From contig OX457038.1 of the NCBI GenBank assembly GCA_949752735.1, positions 22,938,655 to 23,002,654 on the forward strand: 64,000 nt of DNA, read 5' to 3'. The notes under the pieces are model-generated. The model was not told where the DNA came from. It did not search any database and saw only the letters and a program-made list of their open reading frames with translations. Shown here piece after piece: positions 41,633 to 52,203 of the stretch (position 1 is its first letter; each line of letters opens with the position of its first letter). The position numbers and the translations under genes were made by a program. The DNA comes from Lumbricus terrestris (taxonomy: Eukaryota; Annelida; Clitellata; Crassiclitellata; Lumbricidae).

Positions 41633-42030
41633 CCTTGTCATAACTGCCAACACTTCCCTTTTATTTCCCAAGCTATCACACTCTATTCTCAACATAACTG
41701 ACCACTACCATATCATGGCTGACCTTGAAATTAAACCCTTTGCTCGGCATCCTCCTTCCACTCATTCTTTCCGTCGCACAGGGTCCATTGACTCCCAGGC
41801 CTTCATCAAAGATATTCGCAGCTCTCAACTTGTCCTTAATCCTCCTTCTTCCCGTAATGACCTTCTGTCCTGCTACAATTCCACTCTTTCCGACCTCCTT
41901 GACATTCACGCACCAATCATCACCAAACATGCAAATTTTACTCTTCACTCATCCACTCCAGCTCCTCTGGAGAGCTGGCAACTCTCTTCTTCATCGGAAA
42001 TCGCCCTCCCCACTACCGAGCTCCATTTCA
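41633..42030 (+). mobile_element. CR1/L2-like LINE (copy E), endonuclease end and linker
   Basis: NITDHYHIMADLEIKPF near 41690 is the C-terminal SDH-type endonuclease block, followed by GSIDSQAFIKDIRSSQLVLN and STLSDLLDIHAPIITKH. It stops at 42030 where a Gypsy-type element begins, and continues at about 47086. Confidence 0.75.
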
Positions 42031-42250
42031 TGTAGCCATTACTAGCCTTTTAAGCCTATTTGTTCTCTCTATCTCGACTAAAACCTCTATTCATATTTCC
42101 ACCATGGTTTGTCTCTTTGTTCTGCCTCGTTTCAACTCTTCCTCTATTCACATTTCCTTGGAATCTCTCTTTAGATTTCTCTTCAAATGACCTACCATTC
42201 CCTCTGTCATTGAGGTTTCATGGAATTCTCGACATACTTGTACCCGTGAG

Positions 42251-43175
42251 TAGTGTTGTGAGGCGGAAACTTTCCTCGGAAAGTTTCATATCTTTCCGGA
42301 AAGTTTCGGAAACTTTCCGACGAATCTTTCCGGAAACTTTCCGACATATTTTTCGACCAATAAAATATTATTAAATACATACTCAATTCTAACGAGTCCG
42401 AAATTTTCTTTCAATATAATGTTACTAAATACATCAATCACTATCAGAAGTCAGTGTTGTGAGGTGGAAAAATTGTCCAGAAAGTGTCATATTTTTCCGG
42501 AAACTTTCCGACTTATTTTTCCACCAATAAAATATTATTAAATACATACCCAATTCTAATGAGTCCGAATTTTCTTTAAATATAATGTTACTAAATACAT
42601 CACTCACTATAAGCAGTCTTAGGTGGTTATAAGTAATAGTTTATTCATTAGATGGCACTGCTAGTGTTAGTGATAATTGTTCACACAGCCCAAAAATACG
42701 GGTACATTTAGGAATTAAATGCAATTAAACTTTGCTGTAAATTTAGAGAAAATATTTTTTATCATTCAGTCACCTTCATATTTGTGAGTTATGAAAATAT
42801 AAGACAGAAACAGAAATTGATGCTGTATTACTTCATGTTTATATCAGTTTTTTACACATTTCCGGCAACAGAGATGACTGCAGACATGCAAGCAACTAGT
42901 TTTCTATAGGCTACTCTAGTCTGAAATGCTATTGAATAGTGTTTATTGCTCATATTAATTATTTTTAAGTTCAACATTGTTTGCATCGACAGAAGTACTG
43001 TAAATAAAAGGAGTTTAAACTATAAGAAAAATTTCTGAGAGTGAAATTCTTATATTTTCTGAGTTTAATGTATTTTCCGGTTCTTCAGAAAGTTTCCGGA
43101 AACTTTCCGGAAACTTTCCGGAAACTTTCCGGAAACTTTCCGTCAAAATACTTTTCCGGAAAAGCTACATCACTA
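42251..43175. mobile_element. hAT MITE (925 bp) with TTTCCGGAAA subterminal repeats
   Basis: Exact 8-bp duplication CCCGTGAG (42243-42250 and 43176-43183). Ends TAGTGTTGTGAG and inverted TAGTGATGTAGC. The subterminal DNA on both sides carries runs of GGAAACTTTCC: four direct copies of GGAAACTTTCC at about 43098-43141 and several at 42270-42340. An internal block (ACTAAATACATCA...AAATATTATTAAATAC) is duplicated at 42362-42440 and 42530-42600. No transposase. Confidence 0.85.
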
Positions 43176-43395
43176 CCCGTGAGCCTCGATGTAGGACTCT
43201 GCACATGTCAATGTGTCCTTTAAACTCATTTTGCCTTTCTCCTTAATGAACATTCTCAGTTCATTGCTGCAAGTGAGGAAAAATTGATCCTTCAAAAGCA
43301 GGTCCTCAATTCCCTCATAAGTCTGCTCGAATCCTGCCTGTAGCAACCATTGCTGCAAGTATCGTTGCAGTCTGTATATAAAGTTTGAAGGAGTC
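43171..43395 (-). pseudogene. Gypsy-type Gag, C-terminal part (SCAN-like)
   Basis: Minus-strand frame reads QQWLLQAGFEQTYEGIEDLL, QFFLTCSNELRMFIKEKGK and LTCAESYIEAHG, the C-terminal half of a SCAN-like retroviral-type capsid domain. It continues the gag cut by the solo LTR at 44845 (TCTC target duplication). The reading is broken again by the hAT MITE after EAHG. Confidence 0.7.
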
Positions 43396-43399
43396 TCTC

Positions 43400-44844
43400 T
43401 GTAGCGTTTGTGGAAACGCTACAAATCTTACTTACTTTTATCTATATTGCGCATAACGTTTTTAACTAATTCTATGCTGCACCAGAGCGAGGCTGTAGAC
43501 AATGCGCCAGGCTGTCATGTGACCTTTGGCTGACGTGGCGAAAGCGCGGGCGCCGCTGATAGGCCAGGAGCGGCGCGTGACCTAAACGGCGGTAAGAAGC
43601 CCTTTCTGATTGGTTGTTGGGACAGAGAGAGTTAGTTGCCGAGAAGCCGTTGAACTGGTGGGACCTGCATGAAGAAGAGGCAACCATTTTTAGTCGAAAT
43701 TTGATTTAAAACTAAGATTTTAAGCATATAAATTATAAGAAACGCAACTAAACTAATAATTAAACGACGGCAAGGAACGACCCTTGCCTCCGGTGGAAGG
43801 AGAACCTTGGAAGAAGCAAACTAGCCTAAAAACCAGAGAAGTAACCATTATTAGCGTGCCGCGTGCTGAATCTGTAACTTAACCGATTGCAAGTTTCAGA
43901 TGGCTACCACGTGTTGAAATAGATAATATTGGGGTAACGTAGATCGGCAGATTAAATTAGCATTTGTATTACGGAACTGAATATATATAAAACTAGTTAC
44001 TATAAATAGCGGCGGATTGAAAGGATTGTTGTAGTGTAGTAAATTAGCATGAAGTACTGAAGTTAAGTAACTGAATCTTTTTATAATTAACTAAGAGTAC
44101 TGTCGGATTCTGCCGTGGTAGTTACGAGGCGAAAATATAGACGGTAGTGGACTTGAATGTAGGAATTGAACTGTTGAGTAGGAGCGAGGCAAATTGTGTA
44201 GTAACAGTTCGTGGTATTGTCAGCTCTGTGAAATGTCTAGTGTGAACTGATAGAGATAGTAGAAAATACTGTATTTGTACAGGTCACTGCTAATTATATG
44301 CTAGTTAAGTATTCGTTACATGAATAAATAAGTTGTTACATATCTAAGCAACGAAGGTGATTGTCTGAGTGAATTGAAAATAAGGATAAAGAAGAATAGC
44401 CCCATGTCACGTGTAACCTCTTTAAGTGGGGACGCCCCGGAGAAATCAGACGGTTCTGAGGAAGGGGGTTCAGGTGGAGAAGTCGAAACATTTGTGGAGC
44501 GACCTAGAAATAAGGCCAGGTATAACCCACTAATTCTCCAGGAAACCGATGACCTTTCACCCAAATCTGCCGAAAGGGGCATGAACCCAGACGAGCACCG
44601 ACGAGAGGGTGCTGTTGCCAGTCGACCAACAGCCACGGAGATATGTAGTTCCGGCCCTGGTATCCGTGAATTTACAGAGCGCAGACGTCCCTCCTTGTCA
44701 CTCAGACCTGAAGTCCCCGAGTGCTTGTTCCTGTCGCCCCGGCAGTACGCCGCAGCGCTAGCAGGGGGTGTTGGAAGTGAGCAAGTAAGTGAGGCCACAA
44801 TTGCACGAGCTCCTGCCCCTCTAGCGGCTAGGGCGGGCTTTACA
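43400..44844 (+). mobile_element. solo LTR related to the 26-kb element
   Basis: Begins TGTAGCG and ends GGCTTTACA, flanked by TCTC on both sides (43396-43399 and 44845-44848). It aligns over its full length with the LTRs at 25995 and 32129 but is clearly diverged. The Gag start frame is intact here too (ATG 44404: MSRVTSLSGDAPEKSDGSEE to 44844). Formed by recombination between LTRs of an older insertion in the gag of another element. Confidence 0.9.
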
Positions 44845-44848
44845 TCTC

Positions 44849-45741
44849 CAGGTTCCATTTTACTAGTCTTAAATCGATACTACGGTATCCCCCTTCCGTC
44901 AACTGAAATCTTTTCAGGAGATGTCTTTTCAAGCAATCATAGTCCTGTGCTTCTTCAGACGACAAACGCTGGTACACCCCTAAAGCTTTCGAGTCTAGAA
45001 GTCGTGCTAACATCAGCGACCATACATCTCTCGGTATCTCGTATGTCGTACATGTTCTCTCAAATCTGAGTAGATAAGCGTCGAGACAATCCTTTGCTTC
45101 GTTAAATATCGGGAATTTAATGTTTTCATTCCCCTGTGACTCTGGTTCCCTTGATGGTTGTCTCCCATCATCATATATGAATTTCCATCATCCCTGTTTC
45201 GTCCATCTCTCGATTCTATTTCTCTCAATCTCACTTGAACCTCAAGCCTCTTAAATTCCAAAGCTTCGTTCGCTTCTCGTGCAAGTCTCGCTTCGTTTGC
45301 TTCTCGTTCAAGCCTAGCGTTATTTGATTATCGTGTAAGTCTCGCTTCGTTCATTTCTCGTTCAAGCCTTGCATCTGCCATCCTAGCCGTTTCTCGTGCT
45401 AGTTCCACTTCCTTTGCCGCCCTAATCTCAGCTAATCTAGTCGCTTCTCGCGCTAGTTCCAACTCACTCTCTCGGGCTGCTTTCGCATCAGCTAACTTAG
45501 CCGCTTCAAGTTCCATCTCTTTTTCTCTAGCTGCTTTTGCCTCAGCTATTTTAGCCGCTTCACGCGCTGATTCTGTCTCTCTAAGAGCCCTTGCTTCCTC
45601 TCGTTCCTCTGCTCGCTGCTGTCTCAGTTCGTTTTGTCTGTCTCTGACAAACGGTTTCAATTCTTCCCCTTCCATCAACTGTGCATGGCCAAGATCAACC
45701 CACTGTTGATATTCTATGGCTGCCATTTCTTGCTTACTCAC
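44849..45741 (-). pseudogene. Gypsy-type Gag, N-terminal part with coiled coil
   Basis: Frame 45741-45328 starts MSKQEMAAIEYQQWVDLGHA and forms a long charged coiled coil of EARAxREAEKIAEAKAARE-type repeats. A stop and a frameshift follow; then LEFKRLEVQVRLREIESRDG, KFPIFNEAKDCLDAYLLRFE, and after another shift LARLLDSKALGVYQRLSSEE and LLKRFQLTEGGYRS near 45030-44860. The latter is the first half of a SCAN-like capsid domain. The gene continues at 43395. Confidence 0.75.
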
Positions 45742-46069
45742 TTTTCTGTTAAGTTGTAATAATTTAACGCAATATCACGCGCTATAAAATCTCACAACCG
45801 CCTGCAGTAATTATCAAATTACTAAGCGTTACGCTAGTGAGTCCTCTTTAACGTAATACACTCTCCGGTATACGTCACGCAAGCAACAAGATTATCTCAC
45901 CTACTCTAGTGCTTAATCGATACACGCGCTGCGCAATGTTGCGCTGTGCCTAACAATATTCAAATAGATTTCCATTTGATCAGTTTTATCTCTTTAAAAT
46001 AAATGTCAGTAAAGTTCAATTTAATTAACAATAATATTGTCAACTAGATCCCGACGCGGCCTTCCATCA

Positions 46070-47085
46070 TATAGCCATTACTAGCCTTCTGAGCCTATTT
46101 AGCAGGTATTGGACATTTACTGAATATTTAAATGGCCAGTCTAAAGAGAAACCAATTCGTTAAATATAAAATATAATTGAATATCATCAAATGAACAATA
46201 CAATAATGCAATATTCCTAAATACCTATTGGCGTTGATTATTTAATGATTTATCTATTTCTTATCTCCTATTGCTTGTTGAGATCTCTTCGAGACCAATG
46301 TTCACCAATTCTGTAAACTGTTTGAAGCTCAGATACTTCTTGAAGTGACAACCAAGTGTCTTCGAAGATGATGTGGAAAGATAGCCACCAGTGAAGATCC
46401 TTGATTCCGGCCGAACCAAGGTTTCCACGATGAATATGAAATTCGCCAACACCAGCCTTCTTACTCGAATAGATGTGATGTGCCCCGATGCAAGCGTGCA
46501 CACCTCAAAGTCAAATCAACCAAGTGATTTCTTCAAAGTTCAACCACTTTCTCCAATCTTCCGAATTCAAACCAACGACCAAACACTTCACACACACGAC
46601 GAAAGTTCACCTCGAGCAACCAGACTTAGCTTCAGATCGCTAATCTGTCCCGTTAATTAATCGTCCGATTGATACACTTCGTTTCAACGTCGAAAGTGCA
46701 CAACACAGTTCATCCCGCTGCTAGTATTAACTTAGAGTTCATTTGCCGCAACAAAATGACTCTCTCTCCATTAGCTTCTCATGCAGGAATCTAATCCTTA
46801 CAGTTGCAGTTAATGACGTGTAATTATCCGTTAGTCAGTTTTACGTGTTTTAATTGGCCCGCACGACGTAGCGGTGTTTCTGTTGACGTAGTTGCTATAG
46901 CGATCAATGTTTCTCGTCGATGGCTGTATTCCTTTAGCGCTTCTATATTTCGACTGTTGATCGTTTGCTTAAATATTTATATTTTTAGCAACGCCATTTG
47001 ATTATCTATTTAAATCAACGCCATTACTACATTGTCTAACTTAACTCATACCTATAATTAATAATTAATAACTAGACAAATTAGA
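46070..47085 (-). repeat. probable 5' LTR of the Gypsy-type element
   Basis: Lies between the primer binding site (46066-46047, minus) and LINE copy E. The inner terminus matches the remnant at 42031-42061. No coding sequence. The outer boundary is set only by the LINE resuming near 47086. Confidence 0.5.
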
Positions 47086-49562
47086 TTGAGAGACAATAGC
47101 GAGTTTATACGCTACACCACCCCCTCTATGGCCGATACATTCAGTTCATTCTTCTCGGACAAAATTTCATCCCTTCGCTTCACAGTGCAGTCCTTTATTG
47201 ATTCACCCTCCTCCAACACTGATTCGCCTCCATTTCCAACTCCTGCTCCTCCTGTCTATCAGTCATCTCTTCCAATACTCCATCCCGCCTCTGAAGCTGA
47301 AGTGTCACTCTTGTTAAATTCTCTTCCTAACAAACAGTGTGAATTAGATTCCATCCCAACTACTCTCCTAAAAGACTGCGCCTCCGTCCTCATTCCTATG
47401 ATCACTAATATTATCATTCTTTCATTCTCCACTGGCAATTTTCCCATGGTCTTCACTCCTCTTCTGAAACGGCAAATCGTGACAAGGAAAACCTATAAAA
47501 TTACCGACCCCCATCTCCAACCTTTATTTTCTATCGAAATTAACTGAAGGAATTGTCCTTGCCCGCCTAAACGATTACCTCTCTTCTAAATCACTCCTCA
47601 ATCCCCACCAATCTGGCTTTACTAAACACAACTCCACAGAAACTCTACTCGTCTCTCTCTACAATAAACTGGTCTCGGCCGTGAGTCATCAGCAAGTCTC
47701 CTGCCTATGTCTCCTTGACATCTCCGCTGCATTCGACACCATCGATCATTGTCTTCTTCTTAATCGACTCTCTTCTTCTTCTGGCGTCTCTGGCACTGCT
47801 CTACGCTGGTTCGAGTCATACCTGTCTTCGAATCCACTTCAAAGTTATCTGTTAAAACAGTTAAAGCCTACAGTCACTGTTCGAAACCTCTTCCACTATA
47901 TTGCGGCGTTCCTCAAGGCTCCGTCCTGGGTCCGCTCCTCTTCATTCTCTACACCATTCCTTTAAGTCATATCATAAAATCCTCGTCTGTTAACCACCAT
48001 CTCTATGCAGACGACACCCAACTCTTAATAGGCTATCCTTTTTCAGTGGCGGATCCAGAACGTTTCGAAGGGGGGCCCAACATTTTCGGTCTTGTTGGTG
48101 GAACAGTGGACAAAAATTTTTTTTTCGCCGCCAAGAAAGTTGATGACCTTTTTTTAGCCATCGACCAATATTTTTCGGGAAAGAAGATATCGTTTCAACC
48201 GCTAAAACGGACGGGGGGGCCACGGTCCCGTACGATTTTGTAATGGAGGGGGCTGATGTCCTGTTTTTCTCTCACGCTGCATATATTTAATGGCTTGTTG
48301 AAACCAAATGGGGGGGCACGTTCCATGCAATTTTTAAATGGGGGCCATGGCCAGATTGGCCCCCCTGGATCCGCCCCTGTCCTTTTTCCCAGGCTTTTTC
48401 TCCACCTCCATTGCTGAACTTCTCAATGTGGTCAATCTGATCTCTCAATGGATGTCGTCCAACCTCCTCTGCCTCAACCCCTCCAAAACAGAATTCATTA
48501 TTGTAGGCCCTCCTGCCCAAATCAAGAAAATCCCTGACCCTTCAATACACCTATCGACTAATTCTTCATCTCTTACCTTTACGTCTGATGCTCCTGTCCG
48601 CAATCTTGGTGTAATGTTTGATTCCCATCTCTCCTTCTCTAACCATCCATCTCCAACCTATTCCGTTCCTGCTTCATGCACATCCGGGACCTCTGACGCA
48701 TCCGACCCATGCTTGATTTCAAAACTGCTTCCACCATTGCTACGTCCATCGTCCACTCAAAGCTTGACTATTGCAATTCCCTGCTCCTAAACCTTGATTC
48801 CACAAAACTTAGGCGCCTCCAACTCATACAAAATTATCTTGCCAGAGCCGTCACCAGAGCACCCAGACATCATCACATCACCCCCATCCTCAAGTCTCTT
48901 CACTGGTTGAAAATCCCAGAGCAAATCCACTTCAAATTTCTCCCCTTAACCTACAACTCCTTACAATGCTCCCAGCCCAGATATCTTCGCGAACTGGTCA
49001 CCATCCAGCCTACCCGTTTTCCCCGATCATCTGCCTGTCTTAGGCCTACACTCTCTCGACCGCCGGTCACAAGTCATCTCAAGTTCTCCAACCGAGCCAT
49101 ATCCTACTCAGCACCACGCCTTTGGAATGATCTGCCTGCTGAGTTCCGATCCTTTTCAGTTCCTCCTCCGCCATTACTAATCCCACACCATCACCTTCCT
49201 CAGGTTCCTCTATCCATCACACCTCGGGCCTTTCACTCTAAACTAGACACTCCTTTTCAAGAACTCTTACCCTGTTTCATCTGACCCCCACCCTCCAATT
49301 CCCGGCTCAGACGACACCCACCTTAGTAGCTGTTCCACCCCTGTGATCCTATGGTACGTCGACGCGGACCACCATGGACTACTCTTACAGACAACCCTTT
49401 TGACTCAACGCATTTGATTCTGATTCTATAGTAACTCGACCCGGACCACCACGGACTACTCTCACGGACAGTTAACCCTTCTAACTCAACGCAGCGCTCG
49501 TGAATAAGCTGGTGCCCCGCGCTTGGCTTTCGAGTGGCGCTTTAGAAATTATGAGATTACGG
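47086..49562 (+). mobile_element. CR1/L2-like LINE (copy E), reverse transcriptase to 3' end
   Basis: Blocks in order: LLNSLPNKQCELDSIPTTLL (47320), EGIVLARLNDYLSSKSLLNP (47540), [20 protein letters not shown] (47700, motif A), [28 protein letters not shown] codons in a shifted frame (47905), [11 protein letters not shown] (48000, YADD intact), then after the MITE SQWMSSNLLCLNPSKTEFII (48440), SKLDYCNSLLLNLDSTKLRR (48755), LKSLHWLKIPEQIHFKFLPL (48890) and ISYSAPRLWNDLPAEF (49105). The 3' UTR is partly duplicated (CTCGACCCGGACCACCA...GGACTACTCT) and ends GTGGCGCTTTAGAAATTATG. Several frameshifts. Confidence 0.8.
48044..48379. mobile_element. hAT MITE H1, copy 1 (336 bp)
   Basis: Exact 8-bp duplication TCCTTTTT (48036-48043 and 48380-48387). 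Ends CAGTGGCGGATCCAG and CTGGATCCGCCCCTG. It sits in LINE copy E just after the YADD box. A second copy is at 62061-62392. Confidence 0.9.
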
Positions 49563-50439
49563 TTACGATTACGGTTCTTTTAATGCAACCCAGCTTCGAG
49601 ATTAAGCGTAAAAAAAAATATCCGAGGTACAACGCTCAAATAGCATTATGATTTTTATGCCTTAAAATTTATCTAATAAGATGAGTTATCAGGAGATTTG
49701 ACAGGCTGGGAACCATTTTCCAAGTATAATATTTTGTCATCTTTAATTATTCGTTGTTTCCAGCTTGTTGCCAATTTTCTCCGGGTAGTGCATTGCGGTT
49801 CTTTTAACGCAGCCCGACTAATATCATAACACTTAGCGATTGGAGGGGACACATGGGCCGTTCCCTAACCACACCCATTGAAGGGAACCGTCCCGCTGTC
49901 TCCCCTATGTCTCCGCCCACGGGAAGAGAGCATCCGCCCACGGGAAGTGAGCAAATAAAGAAGGAAAGATATTAAAGAATATGCTTACTTGCTTATTTAC
50001 TTATTCACGACGAAACAATCTACGGTATTATCTACCTGATGATAAAAGAACAAGAATGAAGAACAGTGATGTCGTCGAAATTAATGGTTGACATAATATA
50101 ATTACAGAAAAACGTTATAAGGATTTAATTTACTTAGACTCTCGTACTTATACAGGGCTTTAGAGGAATAACCAGCATTTTTGTAATTGTAAATTTTCAA
50201 TAATAATTAAGCGAATAAATTTCACTAACCCACTGTTAAAGCGTACCTTCCTGTCCGATCGAGGTAAGCTGACAATCCAGTTAAAAAGACGGGGCTAAGG
50301 TTTAAGACGGCTCGGTAGCGGATATGCAACGAGTAAACGATATGGCCGCACAAGAAATGGACAGAATAGTCTGAATAGAGCGCTCTGGTCTACGTCTATC
50401 AATAGCCCAATATTTCCGCGAAATGCGCATGCTATATAT
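49563..50439. other. non-coding DNA with a repeated CGGTTCTTTTAA motif
   Basis: No gene recognised. CGGTTCTTTTAATGCAACCC at about 49573 recurs as CGGTTCTTTTAACGCAGCCC at about 49796, which may mark the ends of a small insertion. The remainder has no feature I can name. Confidence 0.35.
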
Positions 50440-50448
50440 ATTTTTTCC

Positions 50449-51067
50449 GAGTGTAGGACATTTCCCCCCTGGACATTTCCCCCCCGGACATTTCCCCCTG
50501 GACATTTCTCCCCCTGGACGTTTCCCCCCCTGATTTCGACTAGGACATTTCCCCCCCGGACATTTCCCCCCCTTCTGTGCATACCACCTCAAATGACCAT
50601 ACAAGTCCTACCATGAATTCTAGACCTACGCCCTAGGCCTGTATAATTAAATCTGAAACTTTTACAACGATTCCTTTGAAGTAAATGCTAAGGAATCCAC
50701 TTAAATAGCTATGCGTTTAAAACGCACAAACATATTACTTAAATGGAAGCTGGATTGATGAAAATATTCTGGTTTAAATTGGAGCTGGATTGATGAAAAT
50801 ATTCTTGCTTAAATTGGAACTGGATTGATGAAAATATTCTTGCTTAAATGGAAGCTGGATTGATGAAAATATTCTTGCTTAAATTGGAACTGGATTGATG
50901 AAAATATTCTTGCTTAAATGGAAGCTGGATTGATGAAAATATTCTGGTTTAAATTGTTGAAGACGACAAAAGCAATGTTTTCCGCATACAGGGGGGGGAA
51001 ATGTCCTAGGGTAGGGGGGGAAACGTCCAGGGGGGGAAATGTCCAGGGGGGGAAATGTCCGTTCCCC
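50449..51067. mobile_element. foldback element F1-like with 9-bp TSD and 35-bp minisatellite core (619 bp)
   Basis: Exact 9-bp duplication ATTTTTTCC (50440-50448 and 51068-51076). Left end GAGTGTAGGACATTTCCCCC, right end inverted GGGGAACGGACATTTCCCCC: the same terminal layout as the 10.6-kb element. Each terminus is an array of GGACATTTCCCCCC units. The core (50738-50955) is six copies of a 35-bp unit containing GAAGCTGGATTGATGAAAAT. No ORF. Confidence 0.85.
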
Positions 51068-51154
51068 ATTTTTTCCATCTGTTTCCTAATCTATTATCAT
51101 ATTATATCATATCATATTATCATATTATAGTGAAGAATTTTTCTTTGGTAAATA

Positions 51155-52203
51155 GTTGCCTTGTTAACACATGCTTCAAAGGTGATGATAAAGGTGATAA
51201 CAAAAAGGTTACAAGCTAAAGCAGAAGCAGATGGATGCCTTGGAGAAGACCAGTTTGGGTTCAGAAGAGGCAGAGGCACTAGGGATGCTATTGGTGCCCT
51301 AAGAATGCTAACAGAAAGAAGTCTCGAACATGGAATGGAGGTTTGCATATGCTTTGTAGACTACGAGAAGGCATTTGATAGAGTGGATTGGAGGAAGTTG
51401 ATGGGTGCTTTGAGAAGGATGGGGGATTGGGGGTCGACTGGAGAGATAGAAGACTCATTGGGAATCTGTACATGGGACAAAAGGTCAGAGTCAGAATAGA
51501 AGGAGAATATTCCGAACCGGGACAAATTGGTAGAGGAGTGCGGCAGGGGTGTCCGTTGTCACCATTACTGTTCAATATATACATAGAAGAGCTCATAAGA
51601 GAGGCAATGGATGGAACAGAAGAAGGAATTAAAGTAGGAGGAAAACTGTTAAGAGCTTTAAGGTTTGCGGACGATCAAGCGATGCTGGCAGGAAACGAAA
51701 AGGATCTGCAACGAATGATGGATCGGCTAAATGCGACCTCAGAAGATTACAACATGAAAATTAACATCAAAAAGACAAAAGTTATGAAGATCAGTAAGGA
51801 CAAGGAAACAACTATATGTATCAAAATAAATGGAGAGGAAATAGAGCAGGTGAAGGAATTCTGCTACTTGGGAAGCCTAATATCAAGCGACGCCAAATGT
51901 CATAAAGAGATAAAGAGAAGGATAGCAATGGGTAAAGAGGCATTCTTAAAACGGAAAGAATTGCTAAGAGGAGGGCTAAATAGGAATCTTAAGAAAAGAA
52001 TGGTCAAAACATTAATATGGAGTGTGACGTTATATGGCGCAGAGACATGGACAATGAGAAAGGAAGACACCAAGCGGTTGGAAGCGTTTGAAATGTGGGT
52101 ATGGAGAAAGATGGAGAAGATTAGTTGGACAAAGCATGTTACGAACGAGGAAGTGCTGACGATGGTAGACGAGAAAAGATCTAGAGCTGCTAGAGGTAAT
52201 AAA
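51155..52203 (+). mobile_element. RTE LINE copy F, reverse transcriptase
   Basis: Best-preserved RTE RT of the window. Frame 51161-51420: HASKVMIKVITKRLQAKAEA, DQFGFRRGRGTRDAIGALRM, CFVDYEKAFDRVDWRKLMGA (motif A). One frameshift near 51425. Then frame 51388-52200: RRLIGNLYMGQKVRVRIEGE, VRQGCPLSPLLFNIYIEELI (motif B), LRFADDQAMLAGNEKDLQRM (motif C, FADD), YNMKINIKKTKVMKISKDKE, FCYLGSLISSDAK and LEAFEMWVWRKMEKISWTKH. The sequence upstream of 51155 is lost. A 2.4-kb foldback entered at 52203; the C-terminus continues at 54612. Confidence 0.85.

Larger units (their letters stand above)
42031..47085 (-). mobile_element. deleted Gypsy-type LTR element (gag on minus strand)
   Basis: On the left only ~30 bp of the 3' LTR terminus remain (42031-42061, TGTAGCCATTACTAGCC). 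The same terminus occurs at 46070 (TATAGCCATTACTAGCC), the inner end of a ~1 kb 5' LTR (46070-47085). Next to it on the minus strand TGGAAGGCCGCGTCGGGATC (46066-46047) is a plausible primer binding site, followed by gag at 45741. Pol is absent: gag runs directly to the remnant terminus. The element interrupts LINE copy E and contains a solo LTR (43400-44844) and a hAT MITE (42251-43175). Confidence 0.65.

Noticed and set aside
50295..50604. Gly/Lys-rich minus-strand frames (GGKCPGGKCP-type)
   Set aside because: Translation of the terminal GGACATTTCCCCCC array of a foldback element, not a protein.
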